The notes: generated by a model not told the origin, from the letters alone. Counted from the first letter of the stretch, positions 31,619 through 41,355 are shown. The stretch is DNA of 64,000 bases from Actinoplanes flavus (GCF_017592555.1 NZ_JAGFNS010000008.1:90462-154461); one strand, 5' to 3'. Translations and numbers: made by a program.

Positions 31619-32665
31619 TCAGGCGATCTGCTGCCACCAGGCGTCGATCTCCGGCGGGTCGTCCACGTCGACCCGCTCCCCCGGCCGCGGGACCGCCAGG
31701 GCGACGTCGCGGGCCTTGGCCTCACGCCAGGTGCGGTCGGCGGGCTCCGCCCAGGGGTGCGGCGCCAGGGTGAAGGTCGCCCAGTGCACCGGGATCATCA
31801 GGCGCCCGCGGACGTCGAGGTGGGTGGCGACGCCGTCCTCGGGCACCATGTGGATGTCGGCCCAGGCGTCGCCGTACGCGCCGATCTGCACCATCGTCAC
31901 GTCGAACGGGCCGTGCCGCTCGCCGATCCCGGCGAAGCCGTCGAAATAGCCGGTGTCGCCGGAGTAGAACGCCCGGCGGGTCGGGCCCTTGATCACCCAG
32001 CTGGCCCAGAGGGTCTCGTCGCGGCTGAAGCCGCGGCCGGAGAAGTGCCGTGCCGGGGTGGCGATCAGCTCGACGGCACCGACGTGGGTCGACTCGTGCC
32101 AGTCCAGTTCGACGACGCGGGTCTCCGGAACACCCCAGCGTTCCAGGTGGGCGCCCACCCCGAGCGGCACCACGAACACCAGCGCCGGCTGCCGGCCGGC
32201 GAGGGCCTGGACGGTCGCCATGTCGAGATGGTCGTAGTGGTCGTGGGAGATCACCACGGCGTCCACGGCGGGCAGCTCGTGCAGCGGGACCGGCGGCTGG
32301 TGCAGCCGCTTGGGGCCGGCCAGCGCGGACGGTGAGCAGCGGTCGCTCCACACCGGGTCCAGCAGGATCCGGTGCCCTTCGATCTCGACCAGCACGGTGG
32401 AGTGGCCGTACCAGGTGACGTGCAGGCCGTCGGCGCCGGTGGCGGGCGCGGCGACCAGCGGGACCGGCTGGTGTGGACGGCGCCGGGCCGGGCCGGTCAG
32501 CGCTCCGGCGGCGGCTTTCGGGATGTCGGCCAGCTTGATGGCGGTGCTGGTCGGCACGCTGTTGCGGAACCGGCCGCCGGCGAACTGCGGGGAAGCCTCG
32601 ACACGGGTACGCCGTGCCCCGGTGATCTTCCCACCCATCTGGGCGGCGATGGTGAACGCGCTCAT
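31619..32665 (-). CDS. metallo-beta-lactamase-fold hydrolase (NAPE-PLD/UlaG-like)
   Basis: 348 residues. The zinc motif SHDHYDHLD and later RHFSGRG, SGDTGY and IPVHWATF match the NAPE-hydrolysing phospholipase D / UlaG group. A 75-residue basic N-terminal extension precedes the fold. It begins 14 bp after the MMPL exporter stop, so both share an mRNA, and the hydrolase may process the exported lipid or detoxify the same compound. Confidence 0.85.
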   Translation of the reverse strand: MSAFTIAAQMGGKITGARRTRVEASPQFAGGRFRNSVPTSTAIKLADIPKAAAGALTGPARRRPHQPVPLVAAPATGADGLHVTWYGHSTVLVEIEGHRILLDPVWSDRCSPSALAGPKRLHQPPVPLHELPAVDAVVISHDHYDHLDMATVQALAGRQPALVFVVPLGVGAHLERWGVPETRVVELDWHESTHVGAVELIATPARHFSGRGFSRDETLWASWVIKGPTRRAFYSGDTGYFDGFAGIGERHGPFDVTMVQIGAYGDAWADIHMVPEDGVATHLDVRGRLMIPVHWATFTLAPHPWAEPADRTWREAKARDVALAVPRPGERVDVDDPPEIDAWWQQIA

Positions 32666-32679
32666 CTGCCGTGGTCCTT

Positions 32680-35040
32680 TCACGAGGCCCGGACGGGCTC
32701 GGGTTCGGTGCCGATCTCCTGCTCGATGTCGCGGTAGTGGCCGGCCAGGTGCGGCCGGTCGAGGCTCTCGCCCTCGACGTCGATGTTCGGCAGGATGCGG
32801 TCCAGCCACTTCGGCATCCACCAGGCCCGCTCGCCCATCAGATACATCAGGGCGGGGATCAGGCACATGCGTACGACGAAGGCGTCGAACAGGACGGCGG
32901 CGGAGAGGGCGAAGCCCATCGACTGGATGATCGGCTCGCCCATGAACATGAACCCGCTGAAGACCGCGGTCATGATCAGTGCGGCGGCGGTGACGACGCG
33001 GGCGCTGTTGCGGAACCCGTCGACGACGGCCTCCCGGTAGGAGGCGCCGTGGATGTGCGCCTCACGGATGCGGGTGACCAGGAAGACCTGGTAGTCCATG
33101 GCGAGGCCGAAGACCAGGCCGATCAGGAAGATCGGGATGAAGCTGATGATCGGCTGGCCGGGGAAGAGCCCGAACACGCCCTCCTGGAAGAACAGGACGG
33201 TCGCGCCGAGGGTGGCCCCGACCGACAGCAGGAAGCCGAGGGTGGCGGTCAGCGGCACCAGGATGGACCGGAAGACGACCATCAGGATCAGGAACGCCAG
33301 GCCGATGACGACGCCGAGGTAGAGCGGCAGGGCGTCGGAGAGCCGCTGGGACACGTCGGTCTGGATCGCGGTCAGGCCGGTGATGCCGATGCTGGCGCCG
33401 GTGGACTTCTCGATGCCGGCCTGGGTGTCGCGCAGGTCGTCGAGCAGGCCCTCGGTCGCGGTGTCCTCCGGCCCGTGTTTCGGGGTGATCAGGATGAGCG
33501 CGCCGGTGCCGGTCTCGTTCATGCCGGCGAGCTGAGCGTTGGCGACTTCGGCGTGCCCGGCCGCCCAGGCGACGACCTGCTGGTAGGCGGCGGGCCGGTC
33601 CTGCTCGGCGACGCCGCGGCCGTCGACGACGGTCAGCATCGGGGCGAGCCGGCCCGCACCGAAGGCGTCGTTGATCAGGTCGGCGGCCTTGCGCTGGGTG
33701 GTGTCGGCCGGCGCGGTGGAGTCCGACGGGAAGGCCAGGTGCAGCCGGGACGACGGGATCGCGACGGCCCCGAGGACCACGACCACCAGCAGGGCGAACA
33801 CGGCCGGGGCGCGGCCGACGAGACGCGCCCACCGTACGCCCGCGTTGTCGATCTTTCCGGAGGCGTCGCGGGCCGGGGCGTAGCGGCGGAACCGGCCGGC
33901 GAACGCCTTGGACTTGAGGATGCCCAGCACCGCCGGGAGCAGGGTGAGCGCGACCAGGACGGCGATGACGACGGTGGCGGCGGCGCCCCAGCCCATGGCG
34001 GCCAGGAACGGCACCCCGGTGAGGCTGAGCGCGGCGAGCGCGATGACGACGGTGAGGCCGGCGAAGACGACCGCGGAGCCGGCGGTGCCGACCGCGATGC
34101 CGATCGCCTCGACGCGGTCGTCGGTGTGTTCGAGTTCGTTGCGGTAGCGGGCGAGGATGAACAGGGCGTAGTCGATGCCGACGCCCAGGCCGATCATGGT
34201 GGCCAGCAGCGGGGTGCTGGAGTCCAGGTCCGCGAAGGCGGTCATGGCGGTGATGCCGGTGACGCCGAGGGCGACGCCGACGCCGGCGGTCAGGATGGGC
34301 AGCCCGGCGGCGACCAGTGATCCGAAGGTGAACGCCAGCACGATCAGGGCGACGCCGACACCGATCAGCTCGACACTGACGCCACCCTCCTCGCCGGGTT
34401 CGCCGCCCTCCATGCCGGATCCGGAGACCTCCACCTGCAGGCCGTCGCCGCGGGCGTGCCCGATCACCTCGAGGACCCGCTCGCGCGTCGCGGCTTCGAC
34501 GTCGGTGGGGGTGGCGACGTCGAACGCGAACTCGATGGTGCCGACCCGGCCGTCCGGTGACAGCGGCGACAGGGCGGCGGCGTTCTTCTCCGCGGCCGCG
34601 CGGGCGGCGGCGACGTCACCGCCGGAGGCCTGCGCGCCCTGCACGGCCATGTCGACGATCCGCTGCTTCATGCCGGCGGCCGTCTCGACCGGGCCGGCCG
34701 GCGGCTCGGCCGGCATCTGCGGCACCGACGTCAGCTCGGTGAGCAGGGCGGAGATCCGGCCCGCGTACGGTTGGTCGGCGAGCTTGCGGCCCTCGGGCGC
34801 GGCCACGACGATCGAGACGCTTGCCTCGTCGATGGCGCTGCCCGAGCCGGGGAACAGCTGCTGTTGCAGGTCGGTGGCCTTCTCCGACGGGATGCCGGGG
34901 ATGGAGAACTGGTCCGACATCGGCTGCGACATGGTGGCGGCGACCGTGCCGACCCCGATCAGGGCGACCAGCCAGGCGACCAGCACCAGGGGCCATCGCC
35001 GGTAGGCGGTCTTGCCGAGCCGGTACAGCAGGGATGCCAT
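32680..35040 (-). CDS. MMPL-family RND transporter
   Basis: 786 residues with the MMPL layout: one helix, an extracytoplasmic loop (about 35-210), five helices, a second loop (about 440-590) and five more helices. Conserved segments are present in both halves (GLGVGIDYALFILARYRNEL and FGLAMDYQVFLVTRIREAH), including the Asp-Tyr pairs of the proton relay. It likely exports lipids or drugs. GGAGG precedes the ATG. It is divergent from a TetR gene with an inverted repeat over the promoter. Confidence 0.93.
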   Translation of the reverse strand: MASLLYRLGKTAYRRWPLVLVAWLVALIGVGTVAATMSQPMSDQFSIPGIPSEKATDLQQQLFPGSGSAIDEASVSIVVAAPEGRKLADQPYAGRISALLTELTSVPQMPAEPPAGPVETAAGMKQRIVDMAVQGAQASGGDVAAARAAAEKNAAALSPLSPDGRVGTIEFAFDVATPTDVEAATRERVLEVIGHARGDGLQVEVSGSGMEGGEPGEEGGVSVELIGVGVALIVLAFTFGSLVAAGLPILTAGVGVALGVTGITAMTAFADLDSSTPLLATMIGLGVGIDYALFILARYRNELEHTDDRVEAIGIAVGTAGSAVVFAGLTVVIALAALSLTGVPFLAAMGWGAAATVVIAVLVALTLLPAVLGILKSKAFAGRFRRYAPARDASGKIDNAGVRWARLVGRAPAVFALLVVVVLGAVAIPSSRLHLAFPSDSTAPADTTQRKAADLINDAFGAGRLAPMLTVVDGRGVAEQDRPAAYQQVVAWAAGHAEVANAQLAGMNETGTGALILITPKHGPEDTATEGLLDDLRDTQAGIEKSTGASIGITGLTAIQTDVSQRLSDALPLYLGVVIGLAFLILMVVFRSILVPLTATLGFLLSVGATLGATVLFFQEGVFGLFPGQPIISFIPIFLIGLVFGLAMDYQVFLVTRIREAHIHGASYREAVVDGFRNSARVVTAAALIMTAVFSGFMFMGEPIIQSMGFALSAAVLFDAFVVRMCLIPALMYLMGERAWWMPKWLDRILPNIDVEGESLDRPHLAGHYRDIEQEIGTEPEPVRAS

Positions 35041-35069
35041 GGAAGATCCTCCAACGCCCTCGATTTAAT

Positions 35070-35089
35070 TGAACGGCCGGTATTGTTCA
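35070..35089. promoter_or_regulatory. probable TetR operator at the MMPL promoter
   Basis: TGAAC (35070-35074) and GTTCA (35085-35089) form an inverted repeat spaced by 10 bp. On the minus strand TGAACA and a TTAAAT-like -10 are separated by roughly 16-17 bp, so the repeat overlaps the -35 region. Confidence 0.45.
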
Positions 35090-35164
35090 GGGCGACAGTA
35101 GGTCCCGGCCCCTGAGAGCCGGCTGAGACGATGGGGCACGTCACAGGAAAGAGAGGGACGGACA

Positions 35165-35749
35165 TTGGCTCGCACCGTCGGCAGCGACGCGGAACAGACC
35201 CGCCGGCGCATCCTCGATGAAACGACCGCACTGTTCGTCGAGCGGGGCTACGCGGGCACGTCGATCCGGGACATCAGTGAGCGCCTGGGCATGACCAAAG
35301 GGGCGCTGTACTACCACTTCACCTCGAAAGAAGACCTGCTGCACGCGATCGTGGCGCCGCTGCTGAACGGGCTGCGCGCCTTCGTCGAGGACGTCCGCGA
35401 CGCCGGCACGGTCCGCGCCGAACTGGTCCGGGAACTCGTCGACCTGCTGGACGCCAACGCCCCCCTGGTGCGGTCGCTGTCCAGCGACCCCGCGGTCAGC
35501 CGCAGCAAGCTGGAAGGACGCGGTGCGGGCGCCCCGTTCACCGAACTGGCGCAGATCCTGAGCGGGACCGACGACAGCGACGCCCTGCGCGGGCGCTGCG
35601 CCATGGGCCTCATCTTCGCCAGCGTCATCGGGCCGCCCCAGCACCAGGGGCTGGACGACAGCGACGACGGCAACCGCCGCCTCACCGAACCGGAGAAGCG
35701 GTTCGTCACCGCCGCCGCCGTGGCGGTGCTCGCGCTACCGGCGCCCTGA
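35165..35749 (+). CDS. TetR-family regulator of the MMPL exporter
   Basis: 194 residues. The helix-turn-helix reads SIRDISERLGMTKGALYYHFTSK. The start is a TTG at 35165, preceded by GAGAGGGAC. The short C-terminal ligand domain contains ALRGRCAMGLIFASVIG. Divergent placement and the inverted repeat predict repression of the exporter operon, with the transported compound as inducer. Confidence 0.88.
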   Translation: MARTVGSDAEQTRRRILDETTALFVERGYAGTSIRDISERLGMTKGALYYHFTSKEDLLHAIVAPLLNGLRAFVEDVRDAGTVRAELVRELVDLLDANAPLVRSLSSDPAVSRSKLEGRGAGAPFTELAQILSGTDDSDALRGRCAMGLIFASVIGPPQHQGLDDSDDGNRRLTEPEKRFVTAAAVAVLALPAP

Positions 35750-35750
35750 C

Positions 35751-35778
35751 CGCGCCCGGTCACGTCGGACCGGGCGCG
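35751..35778. terminator. bidirectional terminator, TetR / DUF1996
   Basis: CGCGCCCGGTC and GACCGGGCGCG form a perfect 11-bp stem with a 6-nt loop, 1 bp after the TetR stop and 7 bp from the convergent DUF1996 stop. Confidence 0.75.
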
Positions 35779-35785
35779 TGGCGGC

Positions 35786-37513
35786 TCAGGAGCAGTTCCT
35801 GCCGCGGTTGATGCAGGCGGTGATGCGGTTCATGGTCCGCGTGGAGTTGACGTTGATGAAGTCGTCGTGGTCGGAGAACGGGTTGTGGTTCTCCTCGGGG
35901 AAGCTGTCCAGGGCGTACTGTCCCCTGATCTGCACCTCGCGGGGGATGTCGTAGGAGATGGTGATCCTCAGCTGCGGGATGGCGACGAAGCCGCGCGGGC
36001 AGGCGCCGGTGGTCCGGTCGGCGAAGGCGACGTGGTTGCGGTGGTTGTCGCTGTCGATGTTCTTGCCGTCCCAGCAGCCGGGGAAGTCGTGCACACGCTG
36101 CACCTGGCGGCCGGCCGGGCAGATGGGGTACCTGTCGGAGATCCGGTCGGTGAAACCGGAGCAGGTCCAGCTGGCGCGGGCGTTGGCCGGGCCGCGGCTG
36201 GTGGGTTTGGCGTCACCGGTGAGAGCCCGCAAGAACCTCGGCATCGGTACGACCGGACCGGCCGCGTTGCCGCGATATTCGATGAGCACCTTCGCCGGAC
36301 GTACGATGCCGCCGTTGTTGCCCGGAAGTTCGAAGTTCGGGCCCTGCGGCTCGGGCAGGGCGGCGGGGGCGGAGGGCGCGGCCGGCGGTGTGCTGGGCGC
36401 CGGCGTGCGGTCGAGGGTGCAGGTGGCGAGTGCTTCCAGGCCCTGCGGGCGGGGTCCCTGCCGGCCGATGGCGACGGCGATCCGGTCGAGCACCGCGGCG
36501 CGTTCGGCCCGCAGTGGGCCGAGGATGGCGTTGTCGACGAACGCCGCACCACCCTGGCCACGGCTGGTGACGAGGCGCTCGCCGGCCTCGGAGATCTGAC
36601 GGTCGAGCTCGTCGAGGCTCCGGTCGACCTCGGCGACGGCTCGCCGCGGCACGCCGGGCAGTCTGTCGCGGACGGTGGGACATTGGATCCGCGGGTTCGC
36701 GACCCGGGCGGCGCCGGCGTGGGCGGGGCCGTGCATCCCGGCGTGCATGCCGTCGTAGCTGACGTCGCAGTCGACCAGGGAGACCAGGCTCGGACGGTCA
36801 CCGCCGGCAGCGGTGATCGTGGCGCTGATGCCGCGGATCGTGGTGGCGCGCCGGTCCCGGAGCGCGTCCAGGACCTGCTTGTCGAGGGTGCTGTCGATGC
36901 GGCCGCGGCCGGCGGCCATCCGCACGTTGGCGGCGGCGTTCAGCCGGTCGAGTTCGGCCAGGAGACGGTCGACGGTCGCGCGGACGGCGGCGGGGACGGC
37001 GGGCAGCCGCTCCGCGACCGACGGGCAGACGACCATCGGGCGCGTCTGCGCCAGGGCCCGCTGAACCCGGCCGTCGTCGCGGGCGGTGCGGTCGATGCGC
37101 ACGACCGGCCAGAAGTACGACGACCTGTCGCCATTGCGGCACGTGGTGCCGGAGGCGTCCAGGTCGGCGTCGGAGGAGTCGGCGGTGATGGCCAGGTTGC
37201 CGACGAAGTCGTGCACGTGCTCGGCGCCGTTCTTGATGCCGGGCTGCGCCACCGGGTTGTCCGGGCTGAACTTGCCGTTGCCGTTGGTGCCGCAGTCCAC
37301 CGTGAACCGGCCGGTGGACGCGGCCGCGCCGGGTCTCGGGGTACGGACGTTCGGCCGTACGTCCTGGATCGGCACGAACCGGGCGGTGGCCGCGGTCCCG
37401 GCGTCCGCGGTGCCCTGGCCGCCGCTGGAGACGAACGTGACGGTCAGCGCGCCGGTTGCCGCCAGCACCGCCGCCGCCAGGGCGAACGCGGGCCGGCCGT
37501 TTCTGCGTTTCAC
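35786..37513 (-). CDS. secreted DUF1996 protein with a duplicated inserted module
   Basis: 575 residues with a signal peptide (about 1-35). DUF1996 sequence appears in two blocks: about 85-160 (GAEHVHDFVGN, YFWPVVRI) and 400-560 (VHDFPGCWDGKNIDSDNHR). Between them lie two copies of an 87-residue helical module, Cys163-Cys249 and Cys278-Cys365. Each starts CPxVxxRLPxVP, continues xVDRxLxELDR and ends at a Cys. Ordinary DUF1996 proteins lack such repeats, so this protein is enlarged. GTG start with GGAG upstream. Function unknown, probably extracellular. Confidence 0.8.
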   Translation of the reverse strand: MKRRNGRPAFALAAAVLAATGALTVTFVSSGGQGTADAGTAATARFVPIQDVRPNVRTPRPGAAASTGRFTVDCGTNGNGKFSPDNPVAQPGIKNGAEHVHDFVGNLAITADSSDADLDASGTTCRNGDRSSYFWPVVRIDRTARDDGRVQRALAQTRPMVVCPSVAERLPAVPAAVRATVDRLLAELDRLNAAANVRMAAGRGRIDSTLDKQVLDALRDRRATTIRGISATITAAGGDRPSLVSLVDCDVSYDGMHAGMHGPAHAGAARVANPRIQCPTVRDRLPGVPRRAVAEVDRSLDELDRQISEAGERLVTSRGQGGAAFVDNAILGPLRAERAAVLDRIAVAIGRQGPRPQGLEALATCTLDRTPAPSTPPAAPSAPAALPEPQGPNFELPGNNGGIVRPAKVLIEYRGNAAGPVVPMPRFLRALTGDAKPTSRGPANARASWTCSGFTDRISDRYPICPAGRQVQRVHDFPGCWDGKNIDSDNHRNHVAFADRTTGACPRGFVAIPQLRITISYDIPREVQIRGQYALDSFPEENHNPFSDHDDFINVNSTRTMNRITACINRGRNCS

Positions 37514-37745
37514 GACAATCTCCTCGATGTCTCGGAGCCGAGGCTCTGGTGATCTCACGTCGCCGTCCGGTACGCGCCGTCGCGAGCCGAACGGTCAAGG
37601 CGCGACGGGTACGTCATCGTTCGGTAAGAACTCGCCACCGTGCGGCCCGATCCGCTCCCGGACCGTCAGCGGTGGATGGCGCCGTAAGGAATCCGAAAGA
37701 CCCGGCGCGGGCGCAGGTGGACCGCGGCTCGGTAGCGTGGCCGGA

Positions 37746-38447
37746 ATGGGACACCGGGTGCTGGTCGTCGACGACGACCCGACCGTCAGCGACGTGGTAC
37801 GCCGCTACCTCGAACAGGCCGGCTGCGAGGTCACGCTGGCCGCCGACGGGGCCGACGGGCTCGCGGCCGTCGCCGCCCGGCAGCCGGACCTCGTGGTCCT
37901 CGACCTGATGATGCCCGGCGTCGACGGCCTCGAGGTGTGCCGCCGGATCCGGCACCGGCTGCCGCACCTGCCGGTCATCATGCTCACCGCGCTCGGCGAC
38001 GAGGCCGACCGCGTGCTCGGGCTCGAGGTCGGCGCCGACGACTACGTCACCAAACCGTTCTCGCCCCGCGAGCTGGTGCTGCGCATCCAGTCGGTGCTGC
38101 GCCGCGCCGCCGCGCCGCCGGCCGCCTCCGGGACCCTCACCGACGCGGAACTGACCGTGGACACGGCCCGCCGCACGGCGACGTACGAGGGCACGCCGCT
38201 GTCGCTGACCGTCCGCGAGTTCGACCTGCTGGTCTTCCTCCTGCGCCACCCGGGGCGCGCCTGGTCACGCGGCGACCTGCTGGACCGGGTGTGGGGGTGG
38301 CAGTTCGGCGACCAGTCGACCGTCACCGTCCACGTCCGCCGCCTCCGCGAAAAGGTGGAGAAGGACCCGGCCGCTCCGCGGCGCATCCGCACCGTCTGGG
38401 GCGTCGGATACCGCTACGACCCCCTCGACGCGAGCACCGGCCGATGA
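37746..38447 (+). CDS. OmpR/PhoB-family response regulator
   Basis: 233 residues. The receiver has DDD at 10-12, Asp53 (LDLMMPG) and a Lys in YVTKPF. The winged-helix output domain (about 135-228) includes LTVREFDLLVFLL and VTVHVRRLREKVE. The ATG lies 7 nt after TAGCGT, a leaderless start. It overlaps the downstream kinase by ATGA. Confidence 0.93.
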   Translation: MGHRVLVVDDDPTVSDVVRRYLEQAGCEVTLAADGADGLAAVAARQPDLVVLDLMMPGVDGLEVCRRIRHRLPHLPVIMLTALGDEADRVLGLEVGADDYVTKPFSPRELVLRIQSVLRRAAAPPAASGTLTDAELTVDTARRTATYEGTPLSLTVREFDLLVFLLRHPGRAWSRGDLLDRVWGWQFGDQSTVTVHVRRLREKVEKDPAAPRRIRTVWGVGYRYDPLDASTGR

Positions 38448-39457
38448 AGGACACCCTGCTCATCGGGCTGTACTCGCTCATCGCCGGCGGCGTCGTCGGG
38501 CTGGCCGGCGCCGGCGCGCTCCGGCTGCTGCGCGGGCGCTCGATCCTGGTTCATGTCATGGTTCTGCTGGCGGTCACGGTGCTCGCCGTGGTCGCCGGTG
38601 TCGCCACCGTCGCGCGGGCCATGTTCCTGTCGCCGCACGACCTGTGGGTCGTGCTCGTCACGGTGAGCGCGTCGGCGGTGATCAGCCTGGCTGTCGGGGG
38701 CGTCTTCGGGCGCCGTCTGGCCGCCTCCGCGGTCTGGGCGCAAGCCGCCCGGGAACGCGAACGGCGACTGGAGGCCGGCCGGCGTGAGCTCGTCGCCTGG
38801 GTTTCGCACGACCTGCGGACGCCGCTGGCCGGGCTTCGGGCGATGGCCGAAGCCCTCGAGGACGGCATCATCAGCGATCGGCTCACCGTCGACGAGTACC
38901 ACCGCCGGATCCGGGTGGAGACCGACCGCATGGCCCAGCTCGTCGACGACCTGTTCGAGCTGTCCCGGATCAACGCCGGAGCGCTGCGGCTGATGCCGAT
39001 CACCGTACCGTTGGGTGAGGTGGTTTCCGACGCGCTCGCCGGCGTCGCGCCGCTCGCCGCCCGCCGCCGCATCCAGCTCCTCGCCGCCGACAGCGGCTGG
39101 CCGAACGTCCGGGCCGGTGAGCGGGAGATCGCCCGGATCGTCAGCAACCTGCTGATCAACTCGGTCCGGTACACGCCCGAGGACGGCACCGTGCACATCG
39201 CCGCCGGGCAGGATCGCGACCAGGTGTGGCTGGCCGTTTCCGACACCTGCGGCGGCATCCCCGAAGGCGACCTCGACCGGGTGTTCGACGTCGCGTTCCG
39301 CGGCGAACGCGCCCGCACCCCGGCGGTGGCCGTCTCCGGCGGCGGCGGTCTCGGGCTGGCGATCGTCCGCGGCCTCGTGGAGGCCCACGGTGGACACGTC
39401 GGCGTCCGCAACGCCGGGCGCGGCTGCACGTTCGAGGTGCGGCTGCCCGCGGGCTGA
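38444..39457 (+). CDS. membrane sensor histidine kinase
   Basis: 337 residues. Membrane helices lie near 4-28, 35-60 and 68-90, with almost no extracytoplasmic domain. HisKA has His122 in VSHDLRTPLAG. The HATPase domain has NLLINSVRYTP, DTCGGIPEGDLDRVF and GGGGLGLAIVRGLV. A Cys replaces the usual Gly next to the G1-box Asp (SDTCGGIP), as in some actinobacterial kinases. It is the cognate kinase of the overlapping regulator. Confidence 0.92.
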   Translation: MKDTLLIGLYSLIAGGVVGLAGAGALRLLRGRSILVHVMVLLAVTVLAVVAGVATVARAMFLSPHDLWVVLVTVSASAVISLAVGGVFGRRLAASAVWAQAARERERRLEAGRRELVAWVSHDLRTPLAGLRAMAEALEDGIISDRLTVDEYHRRIRVETDRMAQLVDDLFELSRINAGALRLMPITVPLGEVVSDALAGVAPLAARRRIQLLAADSGWPNVRAGEREIARIVSNLLINSVRYTPEDGTVHIAAGQDRDQVWLAVSDTCGGIPEGDLDRVFDVAFRGERARTPAVAVSGGGGLGLAIVRGLVEAHGGHVGVRNAGRGCTFEVRLPAG

Positions 39458-39474
39458 CCTCGTACCATCGAGTG

Positions 39475-40188
39475 ATGCGCATCGGGACTTGCCAGACTCC
39501 GGAGATCCTCGGGGACGTGGACGCCGCGGTGACGGTGGTCCGGCGTTTCGCTGAACGGGCCGTCGACCTTCTGCTGTTCCCGGAATGCTTCCTGCAGGGC
39601 TACCTGGTGACCGAGGAGCACGTCCACGGGCAGGCGTTCGAGATCGGGTCCGCGGCGTTCGGCTCGGTGCTGGCCAGGTTGGAGGAACTCCGGCCGGCAC
39701 TGGTCATCGGCATGATCGAGCGCGACGGTCCGCGCTACTACAACACCGCGGTGGTCATCGACGGCGGCCGGGTCGTGGGCCGCTACCGCAAGACGTTCCT
39801 GACCAGCGGCGAATCGGTCTTCACCCGCGGGGACGACTATCCGGTCTTCCAGGTCGGAGGCGTCCGCTTCGGAATCAACATCTGCTACGACACCCGGTTC
39901 CCGGAAGCGGCGGCCGCCGTGGCCGCCGGCGGAGCGAGCGTGCTGCTGGTGCCGGCGCAGAACATGATGCGCCGCGAGAAGGCGGTCTGGTGGCAGGACC
40001 GGCACCACGAGATCCGCGCCTGCCGGGCCCGCGAGACCGGCATGTGGCTGGCCTCCGCCGACGTCACCGGCGAACGCGATCCCGACCGGATCGGGCTCGG
40101 CCCGACCGGCTTCCTCAGCCCTACCGGAGAGGTCACCGCCCGGGTTCCCCTCGGACAGACCGGCATGGTCGTCGCCGACATCCGGTAG
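39475..40188 (+). CDS. carbon-nitrogen hydrolase (nitrilase superfamily)
   Basis: 237 residues. The Glu-Lys-Cys triad is complete: Glu37 (FPECF), Lys106 (YRKTFL) and Cys137 (NICYDTRFPE). It should hydrolyse a small amide or nitrile-like bond in the cytoplasm. The ATG lies 6 nt after TACCAT and only 17 bp after the kinase stop, so it has its own leaderless promoter within the kinase 3' end. Confidence 0.88.
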   Translation: MRIGTCQTPEILGDVDAAVTVVRRFAERAVDLLLFPECFLQGYLVTEEHVHGQAFEIGSAAFGSVLARLEELRPALVIGMIERDGPRYYNTAVVIDGGRVVGRYRKTFLTSGESVFTRGDDYPVFQVGGVRFGINICYDTRFPEAAAAVAAGGASVLLVPAQNMMRREKAVWWQDRHHEIRACRARETGMWLASADVTGERDPDRIGLGPTGFLSPTGEVTARVPLGQTGMVVADIR

Positions 40189-40302
40189 CCGGTGCGCGCC
40201 TCGGTACGCCGCACCCATGGATCCTGATCGGTTCGATCTACGGGAGGAAGCGCTCGGGCCCGAAGTCAGCTATTTGTCGTACGGGCGGTGCATGATCCCG
40301 GC

Positions 40303-41355
40303 ATGGGATGGACGGAACTGCTTCCTGAGCCCGGCGACGAGCCGGCCGATCTTGTCGCGCCGCCGAGAAGGCGGGTGGCCAACGGCTTCACCCGGGACAC
40401 GCCGCTGCCCGATCCGGCGACGGTCGGGGTGGCCGACGCGGTGGAGGCCGCCGAGACCGCCCTGGCCTACCGATCGCCCGAGGCGAAACGTGCCATCCGG
40501 GCGTGGCCTGCCGGCCTTCGGCGGCAGATGGTCATGTGGATGCACAGGAAAGCCGTCACCGAGTGGTGGAAGTACGCGCCGAGCGACGGCCCGGTGCGCG
40601 ACATTCCGGCCCTGACCGACGGGATCAGCTGGACGCGATCCGAGTTGGCGTGGGCACTGCGGACCGCCGACGGTTACGGGCAGTTCGACGGCGCCGGCTT
40701 CATCCTGCCCGGCCTGATCGCGACATCGCTGACCGACGCGGAGCTCGACGGCTTCGGGCCCGTGCTGGAAGCGGTGTTCGACGCCTTCATCACCGAACAG
40801 AGCACCCCGAGCAGGGTCCGCGCGAAGCTCGGCGAGCTGTACGGCACGGCCTTCGCCCGGGCCACCGGCGAACTGCCGCTGGACCTGCTGCCCTGGCACG
40901 ATCCGTTCGGCGAACTCGCCAGCGAAAGCCTCCCGGAGATGTCCGAGCCAGGCGTCGAACGGGCGCTGCGGCACGCCCTGTCACTGAAGAGCGTGATCCC
41001 GTCGAAGGCGTGGCTGTCCAGGGCCACCGTGGCGCCGATCGTCCCCGCGGTGCTGACCTGCTTTTCGGGGTACCGGGGCCGGGTCACCGCCGGGACCGAC
41101 CAGCTGCTCCGCGGCCTGGCGTGGACGCTGTCACGAGACCCGTCCGACGAGGCGACCGCGCTGCTCTGCCAGGTGGCGATCACAGCCGGATCGAGCGGCC
41201 CCCGCGCGCCGCAGACAACGGCCGCCGCCGTGGAGATCCTGGCGACCCGCTCCGGCCCCGGGCCCACCCGAGCACTCGGCGAGCTGTCCGGCATCGTGAC
41301 GAAGACGGTGCTCGCGAGGGTGAAGGTCGCGATGAGTCGCCTGCCCGCGAGCTGA
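40303..41355 (+). CDS. hypothetical protein, 350 residues
   Basis: A soluble, helix-rich protein beginning MGWTELLPEPGDEP. I do not recognise the family. Tryptophan-rich segments (VMWMHRKAVTEWWKYAP, SWTRSELAWALRTADGYG) are followed by several amphipathic helices; no signal peptide or membrane segment is seen. The 114 bp upstream contain a short in-frame-looking stretch (MDPDRFDLREEALGPEV) that may be a remnant. A strong terminator lies 66 bp downstream. Confidence 0.6.
   Translation: MGWTELLPEPGDEPADLVAPPRRRVANGFTRDTPLPDPATVGVADAVEAAETALAYRSPEAKRAIRAWPAGLRRQMVMWMHRKAVTEWWKYAPSDGPVRDIPALTDGISWTRSELAWALRTADGYGQFDGAGFILPGLIATSLTDAELDGFGPVLEAVFDAFITEQSTPSRVRAKLGELYGTAFARATGELPLDLLPWHDPFGELASESLPEMSEPGVERALRHALSLKSVIPSKAWLSRATVAPIVPAVLTCFSGYRGRVTAGTDQLLRGLAWTLSRDPSDEATALLCQVAITAGSSGPRAPQTTAAAVEILATRSGPGPTRALGELSGIVTKTVLARVKVAMSRLPAS

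Noticed and set aside
32671..34320. Long open frame antisense to the MMPL gene
   Set aside because: Low-complexity Asp/Gly/Arg composition and no start signal; the MMPL protein is unambiguous.
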